Positions 1-8,507 of a DNA stretch of 64,000 nt are shown piece by piece. Source of the stretch: Actinoplanes lutulentus (GTDB lineage Bacteria > Actinomycetota > Actinomycetes > Mycobacteriales > Micromonosporaceae); assembly GCF_003259845.1 (NCBI RefSeq), contig NZ_QLMJ01000005.1, positions 62,001-126,000 of the forward strand, written 5' to 3'. The position numbers and the translations under genes are program-made. Position 1 is the stretch's first letter. Every line of letters starts with the position of its first letter. The notes beneath the pieces were generated by a model, which worked only from the letters and a program-made list of their open reading frames with translations, was not told the DNA's origin and made no database searches.

Positions 1-969
1 GCCGAGCTCCAGGGCGCGCTGTGCTTCGGCGTACGGAATCCGGTCGCTGATCAGCAGTTCGTACCGCTCCCAGTGGTCGATGATGTCCCGGGTGACCTCG
101 AAGATCTCGGTGGGGTAACCCATCGAGAGCACCACTGTCAGCTCGGTGGTGAGCAGACTGCCGAAGTCGACAGGCACCGGCTTCTTGTGCACCGCGACCA
201 CGCCGACCGTGGCGCCGTGCTTCGCGGCGGCCAGGATGGTCTCCAGCACCACCGGGGCGCCGGCCGCGTCCAGGTAGATGTCGGTGTCCGGCCGCTCACC
301 CCGCACGAAGCTGCGCGGCGCCGTGCCGTGGATCTCGCGCAGCCGGGCGGCCACGTCCTCCTCGGCCGAGTTGATCACGGCATGCGCGCCGACCTTGAGC
401 GCTTTCTCCAGGCGGTTCGGCACGATGTCGACCACGACGACGTGCGCTCCGCGCAGCTGGTACGCGATAGCGGCCCCGAGCCCGACCGGACCGGCCCCGA
501 AGACGACCACCTTGTCCCCGCTTTTCGGCGCGGTCCGGTTCACCGCGTGGCCGGCCACCGCCATTGGCTCGTTCAGTGCGAGCACCGCGAACGGGATGTG
601 CTTCGGCACAGTGACCAGGTGGGTGCCGGCCACGGCGCCCCGGATCAGCACGAACTCGGAGAGCCCACCCTGCGCGCCGCCGCTGCCGATGATGCCGTCG
701 CTCGACGCCATCGGGTTGAGCACCACGTGGTCACCGACGGTGAAGCCTTCAACCTCCGCGCCGACCTCCACGACCTCACCGGCCGGCTCGTGCCCGAGCG
801 GGGTGGCACCCTGCCGCGGCGGGATGCCGCCGACCGATATGTAGAGGCCGTCCGACCCGCAGATGCCGCACGCCCGGATCTGGACGAGCACGTCAGCCGG
901 GCCGGCCACCGGCTTCTCGATCTCCACGAACCCGGTCGTGCCGGGGCCTGTCACCTGTACCGATCGCAT
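1..969 (-). CDS. Zinc-type medium-chain alcohol/polyol dehydrogenase, 3' end off the window
   Basis: NAD(P)-dependent MDR dehydrogenase; 323 codons are visible and the frame is still open at base 1, so the C-terminus is missing (family about 340-350 residues). Seen: CGSD at 37-40 and GHE at 59-61 give catalytic zinc ligands, GAGPVG is the Rossmann dinucleotide loop, and an Asp after the second beta strand favours NAD. The four-Cys structural zinc loop is not evident; a Gly/Ser-rich loop stands in its place. ATG start with GGAG six bases upstream. It is divergent from a LacI gene with a palindrome between them, so control by that repressor is likely. A sugar, polyol or sugar acid is a reasonable substrate guess, not shown. 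Confidence 0.88.
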   Translation of the reverse strand, partial: MRSVQVTGPGTTGFVEIEKPVAGPADVLVQIRACGICGSDGLYISVGGIPPRQGATPLGHEPAGEVVEVGAEVEGFTVGDHVVLNPMASSDGIIGSGGAQGGLSEFVLIRGAVAGTHLVTVPKHIPFAVLALNEPMAVAGHAVNRTAPKSGDKVVVFGAGPVGLGAAIAYQLRGAHVVVVDIVPNRLEKALKVGAHAVINSAEEDVAARLREIHGTAPRSFVRGERPDTDIYLDAAGAPVVLETILAAAKHGATVGVVAVHKKPVPVDFGSLLTTELTVVLSMGYPTEIFEVTRDIIDHWERYELLISDRIPYAEAQRALELG

Positions 970-992
970 GGCGCACTCCGTTTCCGAGGCTT

Positions 993-1008
993 ACTTATAC
1001 GTATTAGT
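993..1008. promoter_or_regulatory. Palindromic LacI-type operator between divergent genes
   Basis: ACTTATACGTATTAGT is a 16-bp inverted repeat with one mismatched pair, centred on 1000/1001, halfway between the dehydrogenase ATG (969) and the lacI GTG (1029). LacI-family operators typically have this size and a central CpG. It overlaps a TATAAG-like -10 of the dehydrogenase. TACGAT at 1016-1021 lies exactly 7 nt before the lacI GTG, the arrangement of a leaderless actinobacterial promoter. Confidence 0.6.
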
Positions 1009-1028
1009 TAGCCGGTACGATAGCTCGC

Positions 1029-1925
1029 GTGACCACCTCGGCGCGAGTGACGATGCGTGATGTCGCGCGGGCCAGCGGGGTCTCCCAGGCGACAGTGAGT
1101 TTCGTGCTCAACGAGACGGCGAACCAGACCATCCCGGACGCCACCCGCGAGCGGGTGCGGCGAGCGGCCGCCGAGCTGGGTTACGTGCCGCACTCCATCG
1201 CCCGGGCGCTGCGCGAGGGCGCGTCCCGGATCGTGGTGCTGGAGGCCGGCGGGCTGCCACGCGGCAACAGCCTGGAGAGTTTCATCGCCGGGCTCGACGC
1301 CGAGTTGGCGCTGGCCGGGCACAGCCTGCTTGTCTCGTACGGCTCCTCGGCCGCTGCGATCGAGGCCGTCTCACCACGTGCCGTGATCGACCTGCCCGCT
1401 GTCTACGCCAGCCCCGACCGGGAGGTCGCCGACGGCGGCTGGATCGACGGGATGGCGGCGCACACGCTGACCCAGATCGGACATCTGGCTGGTCGGGGTC
1501 ACCGCAAGATCGCGGTGGCGGTGCCTGCCGGCCCCGATCCGCTCTTTGCTTTGATGGCCGGGCACGTGCGGTCGGCGGCCCAGGAGCTGAGGCTGCCGCC
1601 ACCCGAGACAGTGCTGGTCGACGACCGTCCGGACCAGTTGCGGGCGCTCCTCGATGCGGGGATCACCGCCGTCGCCGGGCTGCACGACGACGCCGCTCTT
1701 GGCGTCCTCGCGGCGCTGAGCGACCTCGGGCTGCGTGCGCCGGACGACCTCGCGGTGATCGGTTTCGACGACACCCCGCAGGGCGCGCTCTGGCGGCCAC
1801 GGCTCACCAGCGTGCGGATCGACGCGCGAGCGTACGGGCGGCGCACTGCCCGTCAGGTGCTCGGCCTGCCGGTCGGCGATGCCACACCGGCGCCGGCCCA
1901 GGTGATCGTCCGGGACTCCGCTTAG
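1029..1925 (+). CDS. LacI-family transcriptional repressor
   Basis: 298-residue regulator. The N-terminal helix-turn-helix (about residues 8-30, MRDVARASGVSQATVSFVLN) and the hinge near residue 55 are standard for LacI; the rest is the periplasmic-binding-protein-like sensor ending with the usual VIGFDD strand (about residue 240). It is roughly 35 residues shorter than the family norm, with the loss in the first lobe of the sensor, so effector binding may be altered. The GTG start is probably leaderless (TACGAT seven bases upstream). The divergent dehydrogenase and the palindrome between them make it the likely local repressor, probably released by a sugar-like compound. Confidence 0.9.
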   Translation: MTTSARVTMRDVARASGVSQATVSFVLNETANQTIPDATRERVRRAAAELGYVPHSIARALREGASRIVVLEAGGLPRGNSLESFIAGLDAELALAGHSLLVSYGSSAAAIEAVSPRAVIDLPAVYASPDREVADGGWIDGMAAHTLTQIGHLAGRGHRKIAVAVPAGPDPLFALMAGHVRSAAQELRLPPPETVLVDDRPDQLRALLDAGITAVAGLHDDAALGVLAALSDLGLRAPDDLAVIGFDDTPQGALWRPRLTSVRIDARAYGRRTARQVLGLPVGDATPAPAQVIVRDSA

Positions 1926-1940
1926 GACGGGCCGGGCTAA

Positions 1941-1972
1941 GGGCGGATCGGGCTTAGGGCGGATCGGGCTTA
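1941..1972. repeat. 16-bp perfect tandem duplication
   Basis: GGGCGGATCGGGCTTA occurs twice head to tail (1941-1956, 1957-1972). The second copy supplies the stop codon of the minus-strand gene that ends at 1970, so the duplication sits exactly at the convergent junction with lacI. Confidence 0.9.
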
Positions 1973-2812
1973 GGGAGTGCTCGCGTAAAAGTTGCCGTAC
2001 ACATCCAGCGACGGCGCCGACGCGGTAGACGCGGTCACCTCGTAGGTGTCGCCGCCGGCGTTGCGGGCGGCAGCCGTGTACTTCGCCGTGAACGTGTACG
2101 TGCCCGGATCCAGCGTGTCGGCCGAAGCGAGCGTGAAGCGGTAGAGCAGCGCGTCCGCCTCCTCGGTGACCGAGGCGGTCACACTGCCGCCGGGTGTCTG
2201 CTTGGTTGCGCCCCGGGAGACCAGGCCTTCGGTACGCGCGACCCGGATCACCACGTCGAGCGAGGTCAGTTCCTCGGTGCTCTTCAGGGTGATGACGCTC
2301 GACCCCTCGGCGACGACCGAACCGTCCGACCAGAGCGGACCCTGCTCGGTGCGGGTGAATCCCGGCTGGCCCTTGGTCAGGGTGGGGCTCGGAGTGGCCG
2401 TCGCCGGGGTCTTCGAAGGCGCTGTCGAAGGCGCTGCTGACGACGGCGTTCTCGACGGCGTTTTCGACGGCTTCTCGGACGGCTCTTTCGACGATGTTGC
2501 CGACGGTTCCTTTTGCGGCGCGCTCGTCAGCGCCGGCACCGGGGCCGGCGCCGGCGGTGCCGCGTCGTTGCTCCCGGCCAGCGCCCAGTTCGCGAATCCG
2601 CCCCCGGCGAACAGCGCCACCACCGCCGTGGCGGCCGCCGCCATTCGCACCTTGGGACCGCGCCGCGGCGCGTGACCCGCTGCCCGGCGGCGCGTGACCG
2701 GCTGGGCAGTAGCGGACATGGCGATCCGGTCGAGCATCGCCTCGCGGTCCGGCTCGTGCCCGGCCGCCTCGGCGCGCAACGCCGCGCGCAACTCGTCGTC
2801 GGAGAGCCTCAT
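1970..2812 (-). CDS. Single-pass membrane protein coupled to a SigE-family sigma factor (candidate anti-sigma)
   Basis: 280 residues. A cytoplasmic N-terminus of about 55 residues (MRLSDDELRAALR...), one transmembrane helix near 60-80, a Ser/Thr/Pro/Lys-rich linker near 95-145, then an extracellular beta-rich domain of about 130 residues. Its ATG overlaps the sigma stop as ATGA and is preceded by GGGAGG, which decides this start over the ATG at 2827. Proteins in this position are often anti-sigma factors or sigma-coupled sensors; no HxxxCxxC zinc anti-sigma motif is visible, so the role is inferred from position only. Confidence 0.75.
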   Translation of the reverse strand: MRLSDDELRAALRAEAAGHEPDREAMLDRIAMSATAQPVTRRRAAGHAPRRGPKVRMAAAATAVVALFAGGGFANWALAGSNDAAPPAPAPVPALTSAPQKEPSATSSKEPSEKPSKTPSRTPSSAAPSTAPSKTPATATPSPTLTKGQPGFTRTEQGPLWSDGSVVAEGSSVITLKSTEELTSLDVVIRVARTEGLVSRGATKQTPGGSVTASVTEEADALLYRFTLASADTLDPGTYTFTAKYTAAARNAGGDTYEVTASTASAPSLDVYGNFYASTP

Positions 2813-3315
2813 CGCGCCGCCTCCCAACCGTCGATCCGTGCCACGCCGCTTCCACCGAGTAATTCGGCAAGTTGCTTCGCGCCGCGAGAAGTCGAGCTCT
2901 TCACCGCGCCGACGGATATCCCGAGGATCGTCGCGACCTCGCGTTCCGGCAGGTCAAAGGCGTACCGCAGAACCACGCACGCGCGCCGGCGGTGCGGAAG
3001 GCGACGCAGAGCGCCGCGGACGTCCAGCACCGCCGAGACGTCACTTTCTTTGGTACGCCTCAACGACTCGAACGACAGAAGTCGATCCCTGCCTCGACGG
3101 CGAATCCACTGGCGGGCCAGGTTCATCAGGATGCCGTGCCCGTACGCGGCCGGGTCGTCGGCCGTGGTGACCCGATCCCAGTGCCGCCAGCATTCGGTCA
3201 GCGCGTCCGCCGCGAGATCGTCGGCGACGTCGGACTCGCCGGTCATCAAGTACGCCAAACGGGACAGGGAGGCATGGTGTCGTTCGAAATACGCGCGGAA
3301 CGCTTCGTCGCGCAC
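2809..3315 (-). CDS. SigE-family ECF RNA polymerase sigma factor
   Basis: 168-residue ECF sigma factor. Region 2 is seen around RLAYLMTGESDVADDLAADA and region 4 around LPEREVATILGISVGAVKSS. The short length and LPHRRRACVVLRY stretch match the actinobacterial SigE-like family (TIGR02983). The GTG at 3315 is chosen because AGGAGGGGG lies just upstream; the longer frame from 3345 lacks a ribosome site. It heads a two-gene unit with the membrane protein that overlaps its stop codon. What it senses is unknown. Confidence 0.92.
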   Translation of the reverse strand: MRDEAFRAYFERHHASLSRLAYLMTGESDVADDLAADALTECWRHWDRVTTADDPAAYGHGILMNLARQWIRRRGRDRLLSFESLRRTKESDVSAVLDVRGALRRLPHRRRACVVLRYAFDLPEREVATILGISVGAVKSSTSRGAKQLAELLGGSGVARIDGWEAAR

Positions 3316-3467
3316 GGAACACCCCCTCCTCGTTCGTCCCGGCACCTTTTCCCGGACCGGCAGACGTTAGAGATCCTGGCAGTCCGATGGCAAGAAGGTG
3401 AGACCGGATTATCAGTTCATCGCCCGGAAACATTGACGCCCGTCCACGCCGGGTGATCAGCTCAGGC

Positions 3468-4709
3468 ATGGCTCGGAAATCGCTCTCCTTCCATGTCCTG
3501 ATCGCCGTCTTCTCCGCATTCCTCCTGTTCGCGCCGGTTGCTCCGGCGCAGGCCGCGCTGCCCGTCGCCGCTGTCGCGCTGGGCGACTCCTTCATCAGCG
3601 GCGAGGGTGCGGGCTCCTACGCATCGGTGCCCGACGTCAACGGCGCCGCCCAGGGCTTCCCTGGCTGGTCAGCCGCCAACTCCAACGCGTACTTCTGTCA
3701 TCGGTCGGCGAACGCCTCGATCTTCCGGGCCGACCTGCCCGGTGTGGCGGCCCGATTCAACCTGGCCTGCTCGGGCGGCCGGCCGTACGACCTGATGGCC
3801 GCCTCCAGCACCCGCACGAACGGCCGGCAGGTCACCGCGCAGGCCGACCAGCTACGGGCCGTCGCGCAGACTCACGACATCGACCTGGTGCTGCTCGGGA
3901 TCGGGTCGAACAACAGCTCGTTCACATTCGGGGACGTGGCCGTGAAGTGTGCCAACCGGTTCATCGCGGACGCTTGGACGGGGTGGTGGGAGTTCTGGGC
4001 GTACATCAACGGGCCGGTGCCGCAGGAACCGTGCGCCGCTGACGATCTCGCGACCGCCGCCCAGATCGCGTCCGCGACGGCCGAGACCGTGCAGGCCGTG
4101 CGCGGCCTGCTGACCGTGCTCGACGAGATCGACGCGGACGGGCAGCACCGGGTCGTGCTGCAGGATTACACGAACCCGCTGCCGACCGACGTGATGCCCA
4201 GCCTGATCGCGGAGGACAGCCGCGAGGACGACCGGGACAAGTTCCGGGCGCTCGGCGCCGAGCGTTACCGGGCCGGCTGCCCGATCCACCGGGCCAGCCT
4301 CCCGGCCGGCCACCAGTTCTCGGCGGCGCTCGGCAGCCTGGTCGGGTCGGTCCACAATCAGCTCAAGGACGAGTTCCTGCAGCTGGCACGGCTGAACGTG
4401 CAGCACGCCTTCGACGGCGCGCGGCTCTGCGAGTCGAGCACGAACCCGGCAGCGACGCTCGCCACCCCGATCCGCGTGCAGGACGGCCCGAACGGCGTCT
4501 TCATCCCGGACCTGGACGGATACGACAAGATCGCCATCCAGCGCTTCGCGAACACCTGCGTCACGTACTACCAGACCTGCCAGGAGTCCTGGCACCCGAG
4601 CGCGGCCGGCCACGGCGTACTCGCCACCTGCCTGACAGGCGCGGCGGCAAGCGGGGCGCGAGAGCTCTCCTGCGTACGCAACCCGAACGGCACCCTGACC
4701 ATCAGCTGA
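3468..4709 (+). CDS. Secreted SGNH/GDSL hydrolase
   Basis: 413 residues with a Sec signal peptide (about 1-29, cut after AQA). Block I is GDSFISGEGAG at 39-49 with the nucleophile Ser; GSNN provides the Asn block; SWHPSAAGH near the C-terminus carries the catalytic Asp/His-type block V. Several cysteines suggest disulfides. Related actinobacterial proteins are extracellular lipases/esterases; the substrate here is unknown. The start is ambiguous: ATG 3468 gives a normal signal peptide, an in-frame GTG lies at 3453, and neither has a strong ribosome site. Confidence 0.85.
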   Translation: MARKSLSFHVLIAVFSAFLLFAPVAPAQAALPVAAVALGDSFISGEGAGSYASVPDVNGAAQGFPGWSAANSNAYFCHRSANASIFRADLPGVAARFNLACSGGRPYDLMAASSTRTNGRQVTAQADQLRAVAQTHDIDLVLLGIGSNNSSFTFGDVAVKCANRFIADAWTGWWEFWAYINGPVPQEPCAADDLATAAQIASATAETVQAVRGLLTVLDEIDADGQHRVVLQDYTNPLPTDVMPSLIAEDSREDDRDKFRALGAERYRAGCPIHRASLPAGHQFSAALGSLVGSVHNQLKDEFLQLARLNVQHAFDGARLCESSTNPAATLATPIRVQDGPNGVFIPDLDGYDKIAIQRFANTCVTYYQTCQESWHPSAAGHGVLATCLTGAAASGARELSCVRNPNGTLTIS

Positions 4710-4744
4710 CCACCCCGGGGGCACCGCCGGCTGGCAGGGCCACA

Positions 4745-4792
4745 GATCTTGAGCGATTTTCCACAGTCGGGGGTGCGAAATCGCTCAAGATC
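4745..4792. repeat. Perfect 15-bp inverted repeat downstream of the SGNH gene
   Basis: GATCTTGAGCGATTT (4745-4759) pairs perfectly with AAATCGCTCAAGATC (4778-4792) around an 18-nt loop containing TTCCACAG. It starts 36 bp after the SGNH stop and could terminate that transcript, though no U-tract follows. A related GATCTTG hairpin occurs at 31377-31423 in the same context, so a dispersed element is likely. Confidence 0.8.
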
Positions 4793-4930
4793 CGGTGGGG
4801 CCGGCTCGTCCGGTCACCGAGCAGCCGATCTTGTCGAATCGAGCGGCACCGTCGACGAACTCCCGGCGATCTTGGTCCCCCAACCACCTTCCAGCGGGTA
4901 CAGCGGCCCTAGATCGGCCGGCCGCGGGGG

Positions 4931-5054
4931 CGAGCCGTAGCTCAGAGCTGTATTCGGGCGGTGATGACATGTCTGAGCTACGGCGCGGCTCACCCGGCCG
5001 TAGCTCAGACACCTCATGCGAGTCCGATGACCTATCTGAGCTACGGCTCGCCCC
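4931..5054. repeat. Two imperfect copies of a 63-bp repeat with core CTGAGCTACGGCTCG
   Basis: The core appears on the plus strand at 4973 and 5036 and as its complement at 4931 and 4997; both spacings are about 63 bp, so two units lie in tandem and each can fold into a stem (complement arm, about 27-nt loop, direct arm). The loops share GATGACMT before the core. The same core and period recur at 31652-31825. The convergent gap 4710-5257 holds no plausible gene. Confidence 0.8.
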
Positions 5055-5122
5055 TCGCGGCTCCAAGATCTCCCGCAATGCCAACCGCCCCGTCACGCCG
5101 CTCGCACCAATGCCGCTCGCAC

Positions 5123-5203
5123 CACGCCGAGAGCGCACCACGCAGAGATCGCGTCACGCTGAGAAGCTGGCCACGCCGAGTGCGCGTCACGCCGAGAGCG
5201 GGG
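5123..5203. repeat. Degenerate 16-bp tandem array, five copies
   Basis: CACGCCGAG and close variants start at 5123, 5139, 5155, 5172 and 5188 (spacing 16, 16, 17, 16). The copies vary at two or three positions each. The array lies between the 63-bp repeats and the end of the carbonic anhydrase gene and is non-coding. Confidence 0.7.
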
Positions 5204-5257
5204 CGCGGCGAGTGCGGGGTGCAGTCGGCCTGTTGTGTGGGGTGGCGGGCGTGCTGG

Positions 5258-5758
5258 TTAGAGGATTTCGCGTAGCTTGCCGGTTTGTACGTCGTAGACG
5301 AAGCCTCGGACTGACGTCTTTGTCGGGATGAAGGGGTCGTCGAGGATGCGGCGGATCGACTGGCGGACGTCGGCGTCGAGGTCGGGGAAGGCCTCCGCGG
5401 ACCAGGGCGGTTTGATGCCGACCTCGCGCTCGATGTCGGCCTTGAATCCGTCGTCGGTGAAGGTCAGCATGCCGCAGTCGGTGTGGTGGATCAGGATGAT
5501 CTCGACGGTGCCGAGCAGGCGCTGGCTGATCGCCAGGCTGCGCAGTTCGTCGGCGGTGACGACGCCGCCGGCGTTGCGGATCACGTGGGCGTCGCCTTCG
5601 GTGAGGCCCAGGATGCCGTACGGGTTGAGGCGTGCGTCCATGCAGGCCAGGACGGCGACGCGTTTGGCGGGCGGCAGCGGCAGGTCGCCTTTGTCGAAGG
5701 TGGCGGCGTAACGCTCGGCGTTGGCGAGCAGCTCATCGGTGACGCTCATGGAAGTCAT
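5258..5758 (-). CDS. Beta-class carbonic anhydrase
   Basis: About 166 residues; interconverts CO2 and bicarbonate in the cytosol. Seen: CMDAR (first zinc Cys plus the Asp-Arg dyad), then IHHTDCGM with the His and second Cys zinc ligands, in a compact bacterial beta-CA. The open frame runs far upstream without homology, so the true start is ATG 5758 (MTSMSVTDELL) or ATG 5749; no ribosome site precedes either, and an AT-rich TAGGCATAGT just upstream would suit a leaderless start. The 125-bp gap to glgP holds no other gene. Confidence 0.92.
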   Translation of the reverse strand: MTSMSVTDELLANAERYAATFDKGDLPLPPAKRVAVLACMDARLNPYGILGLTEGDAHVIRNAGGVVTADELRSLAISQRLLGTVEIILIHHTDCGMLTFTDDGFKADIEREVGIKPPWSAEAFPDLDADVRQSIRRILDDPFIPTKTSVRGFVYDVQTGKLREIL

Positions 5759-5883
5759 ACTATGCCTACAAACTTGATAGGAGAAGCGCGACCGCCCACC
5801 GGTAGCGATGGCCGCGTGACGGCCTCGCACCGGCAGATGGTCGCGCTGGAAAACCGCGGTACCTGTGCTTTGCGCGTACCGAA

Positions 5884-8310
5884 TCAGACGCGGACTGGCG
5901 TGACGCGCCAGATGCGGGCTGCGTAATCGGCGACCGTGCGATCGGCGGAGAAGAAGCCGCTGTGTGCGGTGTTGAGGATCGACATGCGGGTCCAGTGATC
6001 GGGGTCGCGCCAAGCGGCCTCGACGGCGTCCTGGCAGTCGATGTAGGAGCGGTAGTCGGCGAGCGTGAGGTATTCGTCGTGGCCGAGCAGCGAGCCGGCC
6101 ACGTCGTGGCCGACGTCGCCGAAGACGCCCGCGTTGATCGCGTCGATGGCCTGGCGTAGTTCGGCGTCCTGCTCGTAGTGGTCGGCCGGGCGGTAACCGG
6201 AGATCTTGCGTTCGGCGGCCTCGAAGGCGTCCAGGCCGAAGAGGAAGAAGTTCTCCTCGCCGACCCGGGCGCGGATCTCGATGTTCGCGCCGTCCAGGGT
6301 GCCGATCGTGAGCGCACCGTTGAGGGCGAGCTTCATGTTGCCGGTGCCGGACGCCTCCTTGCCGGCCAGCGAGATCTGCTCGCTCAGGTCGGCGGCCGGC
6401 ACGATCTGCTCGGCGAGGGTGACGTTGTAGTTCTCCGCGAAAACCACTTTCAGGTACGGCGAGACGACCGGATCAGCGGCGATCGTGGCACCCACCGCGT
6501 TGATCAGCCGGATGATGTTCTTGGCGGCGTGGTAGGCCGGGGCGGCCTTGCCGGCGAAGAGCACGGTACGCGGAATCCAGTCGCCGTTCGGATCGTTCCG
6601 GATCCGCTGGTACTGGGTGATGATGTGCAGCAGTTTGAGCTGCTGGCGCTTGTACTCGTGGAAGCGCTTGATCATCACGTCGGTGAGCGAGTCCGGATCG
6701 CCGGCCGCGAGGTCGACCTTGTTGGCCCGCTTGATCGAACGCCAGCGTTCCTGGAAGGACGCGTCGCCGGCGAAGGATTCGAGTTCGGCCAGGCGTTCCA
6801 GGTCGGTCAGCCAGCCGTCGTCACCCAGCGATTCGGTGATCAGGTCGGAGAGACGCGGGTTCGCCAGCTTGACGAAACGGCGGGGTGAGATGCCGTTCGT
6901 GACGTTCTGGAATTTCGCCGGCCAGAGATCGGCGAAGTCGTTGAGAACGGTCTCGCGCAGCAGTTTCGAGTGCAGTTCGGCCACGCCGTTGACGGCTTCG
7001 GTGCCGACGACGGCGAGGTTCGCCATGCGTACCCGGCGTTCGGGCTGCTCGCCGATGATCGACATCCGGCTCAGCCGGTCGTTGTCACCTGGGAACCGCT
7101 CCTCGACCTCGCGCAGGAACAGCATGTTGATCAGATAGATGATCTCCAGGTGGCGCGGGAGCAGCCGCTCGAAGACGTGCACCGGCCAGGTCTCGAGGGC
7201 CTCCGGCAGCAGCGTGTGGCAGGTGTACGCGAACGTCTTGCGGGTGATCGCCCAGGCCCGGTCCCACTCCAGCTCGTACTCGTCGACCAGCAGCCGCATC
7301 AGCTCCGGGATCGCGATCGTCGGGTGGGTGTCGTTGAGCTGGATGACGGTCTTCTCGGCGAACTCGTCCCAGTTGGAGTTGCGCAGCCGGAACCGGCGGA
7401 TGATGTCCCGCAGCGAGCAGGAGACCAGGAAGTACTGCTGCTTGAGGCGCAGTTCGCGGCCCAGCTCGGTGCTGTCGTCCGGGTAGAGGACCTTGCTGAT
7501 GTTCTCGGCGCGGACCGCTTCCTGCACGGCCTCGGCGTACTGCCCGGCGGAGAAGCGGCTCAGGTCGAACGAGGCCTCGCTGCCCCGCGCGCGCCACAGC
7601 CGGACGATGTTCACGGTGTCGGTGCCGTAACCGGGCACCAGCATGTGGCTGGGCTCGCCGAGCACGATCTCACCGGGGACCCACTTCTTGCGGGTCGACG
7701 ACCCGGGAACCGGCTCGGTGTGCCCGTAGAAGCCGACGGTCTGCCGGTCGTCCGGCGCCGGGAACTCCCACGGGTTGCCCTGGAACGCCCAGTCGTCCGG
7801 GCGCTCGGCCTGCGCGCCGTCGCTGAGCGACTGCTTGAAGATGCCGAAGTCGTAGCGGATGCCGTAACCGACCGCGGGGATGTCGCGGGTGGCCATCGAG
7901 TCGACCAGGCAGGCCGCGAGCCGGCCGAGGCCACCGTTGCCGAGGCCGGGCTCGACGTCCAGGCCTTCCAGCTCCTCCAGGGTGCGGCCCAGTGCCTTGA
8001 CCGCCTGCCCGGCGATCTCGCCGGTGCCGGAGTAGAGGAGGTTCTGTTCGAGTTGGGCGCCGAGCAGGAACTCGGCGGAGAGGTAGTAGACCCAGCGGGG
8101 GTTGCTGGCGTAGTGCGCGGCGGCGGTGCGCGCGCGTCTCTCGGCGAGATGGTCACGAACGGTCAGGGAGAGCGTCTCGTACGCGTCCCGCGGGCTAGCC
8201 GATTCGACCGTGGTGCCGCGCCGGAAGTAGAGGTTGCTCAACAGGTCCTGCTGGAACTCATCGACGGTCTTGCCGAGTTTGCGAAGACCGATGCCCTGTC
8301 GAAGATCCAT
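5884..8310 (-). CDS. glgP: Glycogen (alpha-1,4-glucan) phosphorylase
   Basis: 808 residues, full length for a bacterial GT35 phosphorylase. It releases glucose-1-phosphate from glycogen or maltodextrin using pyridoxal phosphate. Seen: [19 protein letters not shown] near the N-terminus, [20 protein letters not shown], and [11 protein letters not shown] with the PLP-binding Lys. It is monocistronic; the carbonic anhydrase follows after 125 bp on the same strand. Its upstream region contains a TTGACA-like -35 and a DnaA-box-like pair at 8369-8398. Confidence 0.96.
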   Translation of the reverse strand: MDLRQGIGLRKLGKTVDEFQQDLLSNLYFRRGTTVESASPRDAYETLSLTVRDHLAERRARTAAAHYASNPRWVYYLSAEFLLGAQLEQNLLYSGTGEIAGQAVKALGRTLEELEGLDVEPGLGNGGLGRLAACLVDSMATRDIPAVGYGIRYDFGIFKQSLSDGAQAERPDDWAFQGNPWEFPAPDDRQTVGFYGHTEPVPGSSTRKKWVPGEIVLGEPSHMLVPGYGTDTVNIVRLWRARGSEASFDLSRFSAGQYAEAVQEAVRAENISKVLYPDDSTELGRELRLKQQYFLVSCSLRDIIRRFRLRNSNWDEFAEKTVIQLNDTHPTIAIPELMRLLVDEYELEWDRAWAITRKTFAYTCHTLLPEALETWPVHVFERLLPRHLEIIYLINMLFLREVEERFPGDNDRLSRMSIIGEQPERRVRMANLAVVGTEAVNGVAELHSKLLRETVLNDFADLWPAKFQNVTNGISPRRFVKLANPRLSDLITESLGDDGWLTDLERLAELESFAGDASFQERWRSIKRANKVDLAAGDPDSLTDVMIKRFHEYKRQQLKLLHIITQYQRIRNDPNGDWIPRTVLFAGKAAPAYHAAKNIIRLINAVGATIAADPVVSPYLKVVFAENYNVTLAEQIVPAADLSEQISLAGKEASGTGNMKLALNGALTIGTLDGANIEIRARVGEENFFLFGLDAFEAAERKISGYRPADHYEQDAELRQAIDAINAGVFGDVGHDVAGSLLGHDEYLTLADYRSYIDCQDAVEAAWRDPDHWTRMSILNTAHSGFFSADRTVADYAARIWRVTPVRV

Positions 8311-8368
8311 GCCGCCATTGTGCCGCGTCCGGGTTTCAGATGGCTCGCGTTCTCCGCAGACGCCTTCA

Positions 8369-8398
8369 TGGACAAGATTGCTCAGTGTTTTGTCAACA
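8369..8398. promoter_or_regulatory. Inverted TGGACAA-N14-TTGTCAAC pair upstream of glgP
   Basis: TGGACAA (8369-8375) and TTGTCAACA (8390-8398) face each other across 14 bp. The right half matches the Streptomyces-type DnaA box TTGTCCACA at 8 of 9 positions. The same half-sites with the same 14-bp gap occur at 27510-27540. It may be an operator or simply the glgP -35 region. Confidence 0.35.
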
Positions 8399-8440
8399 AT
8401 CTATGGTCCTGATTACAAAGGACGGTCAGGGTGATGCAAG

Positions 8441-8459
8441 TTAGGTAAGCCTCTCCTAA
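8441..8459. promoter_or_regulatory. Iron box (IdeR/DmdR1 type)
   Basis: TTAGGTAAGCCTCTCCTAA matches the actinobacterial iron-box consensus TTAGGTTAGGCTAACCTAA at most positions. It lies 49 bp before the YncE-like gene start, fitting iron-dependent repression. Confidence 0.8.
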
Positions 8460-8507
8460 GTTGATGCATGACCGCTCTCCACCGAGGGCGCCTCAGTTAG
8501 GAGCACC

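Noticed and set aside
4710-5257. Several short plus- and minus-strand frames in the first repeat island
   Set aside because: They run through the inverted and tandem repeats, change frame between copies and have no ribosome sites.
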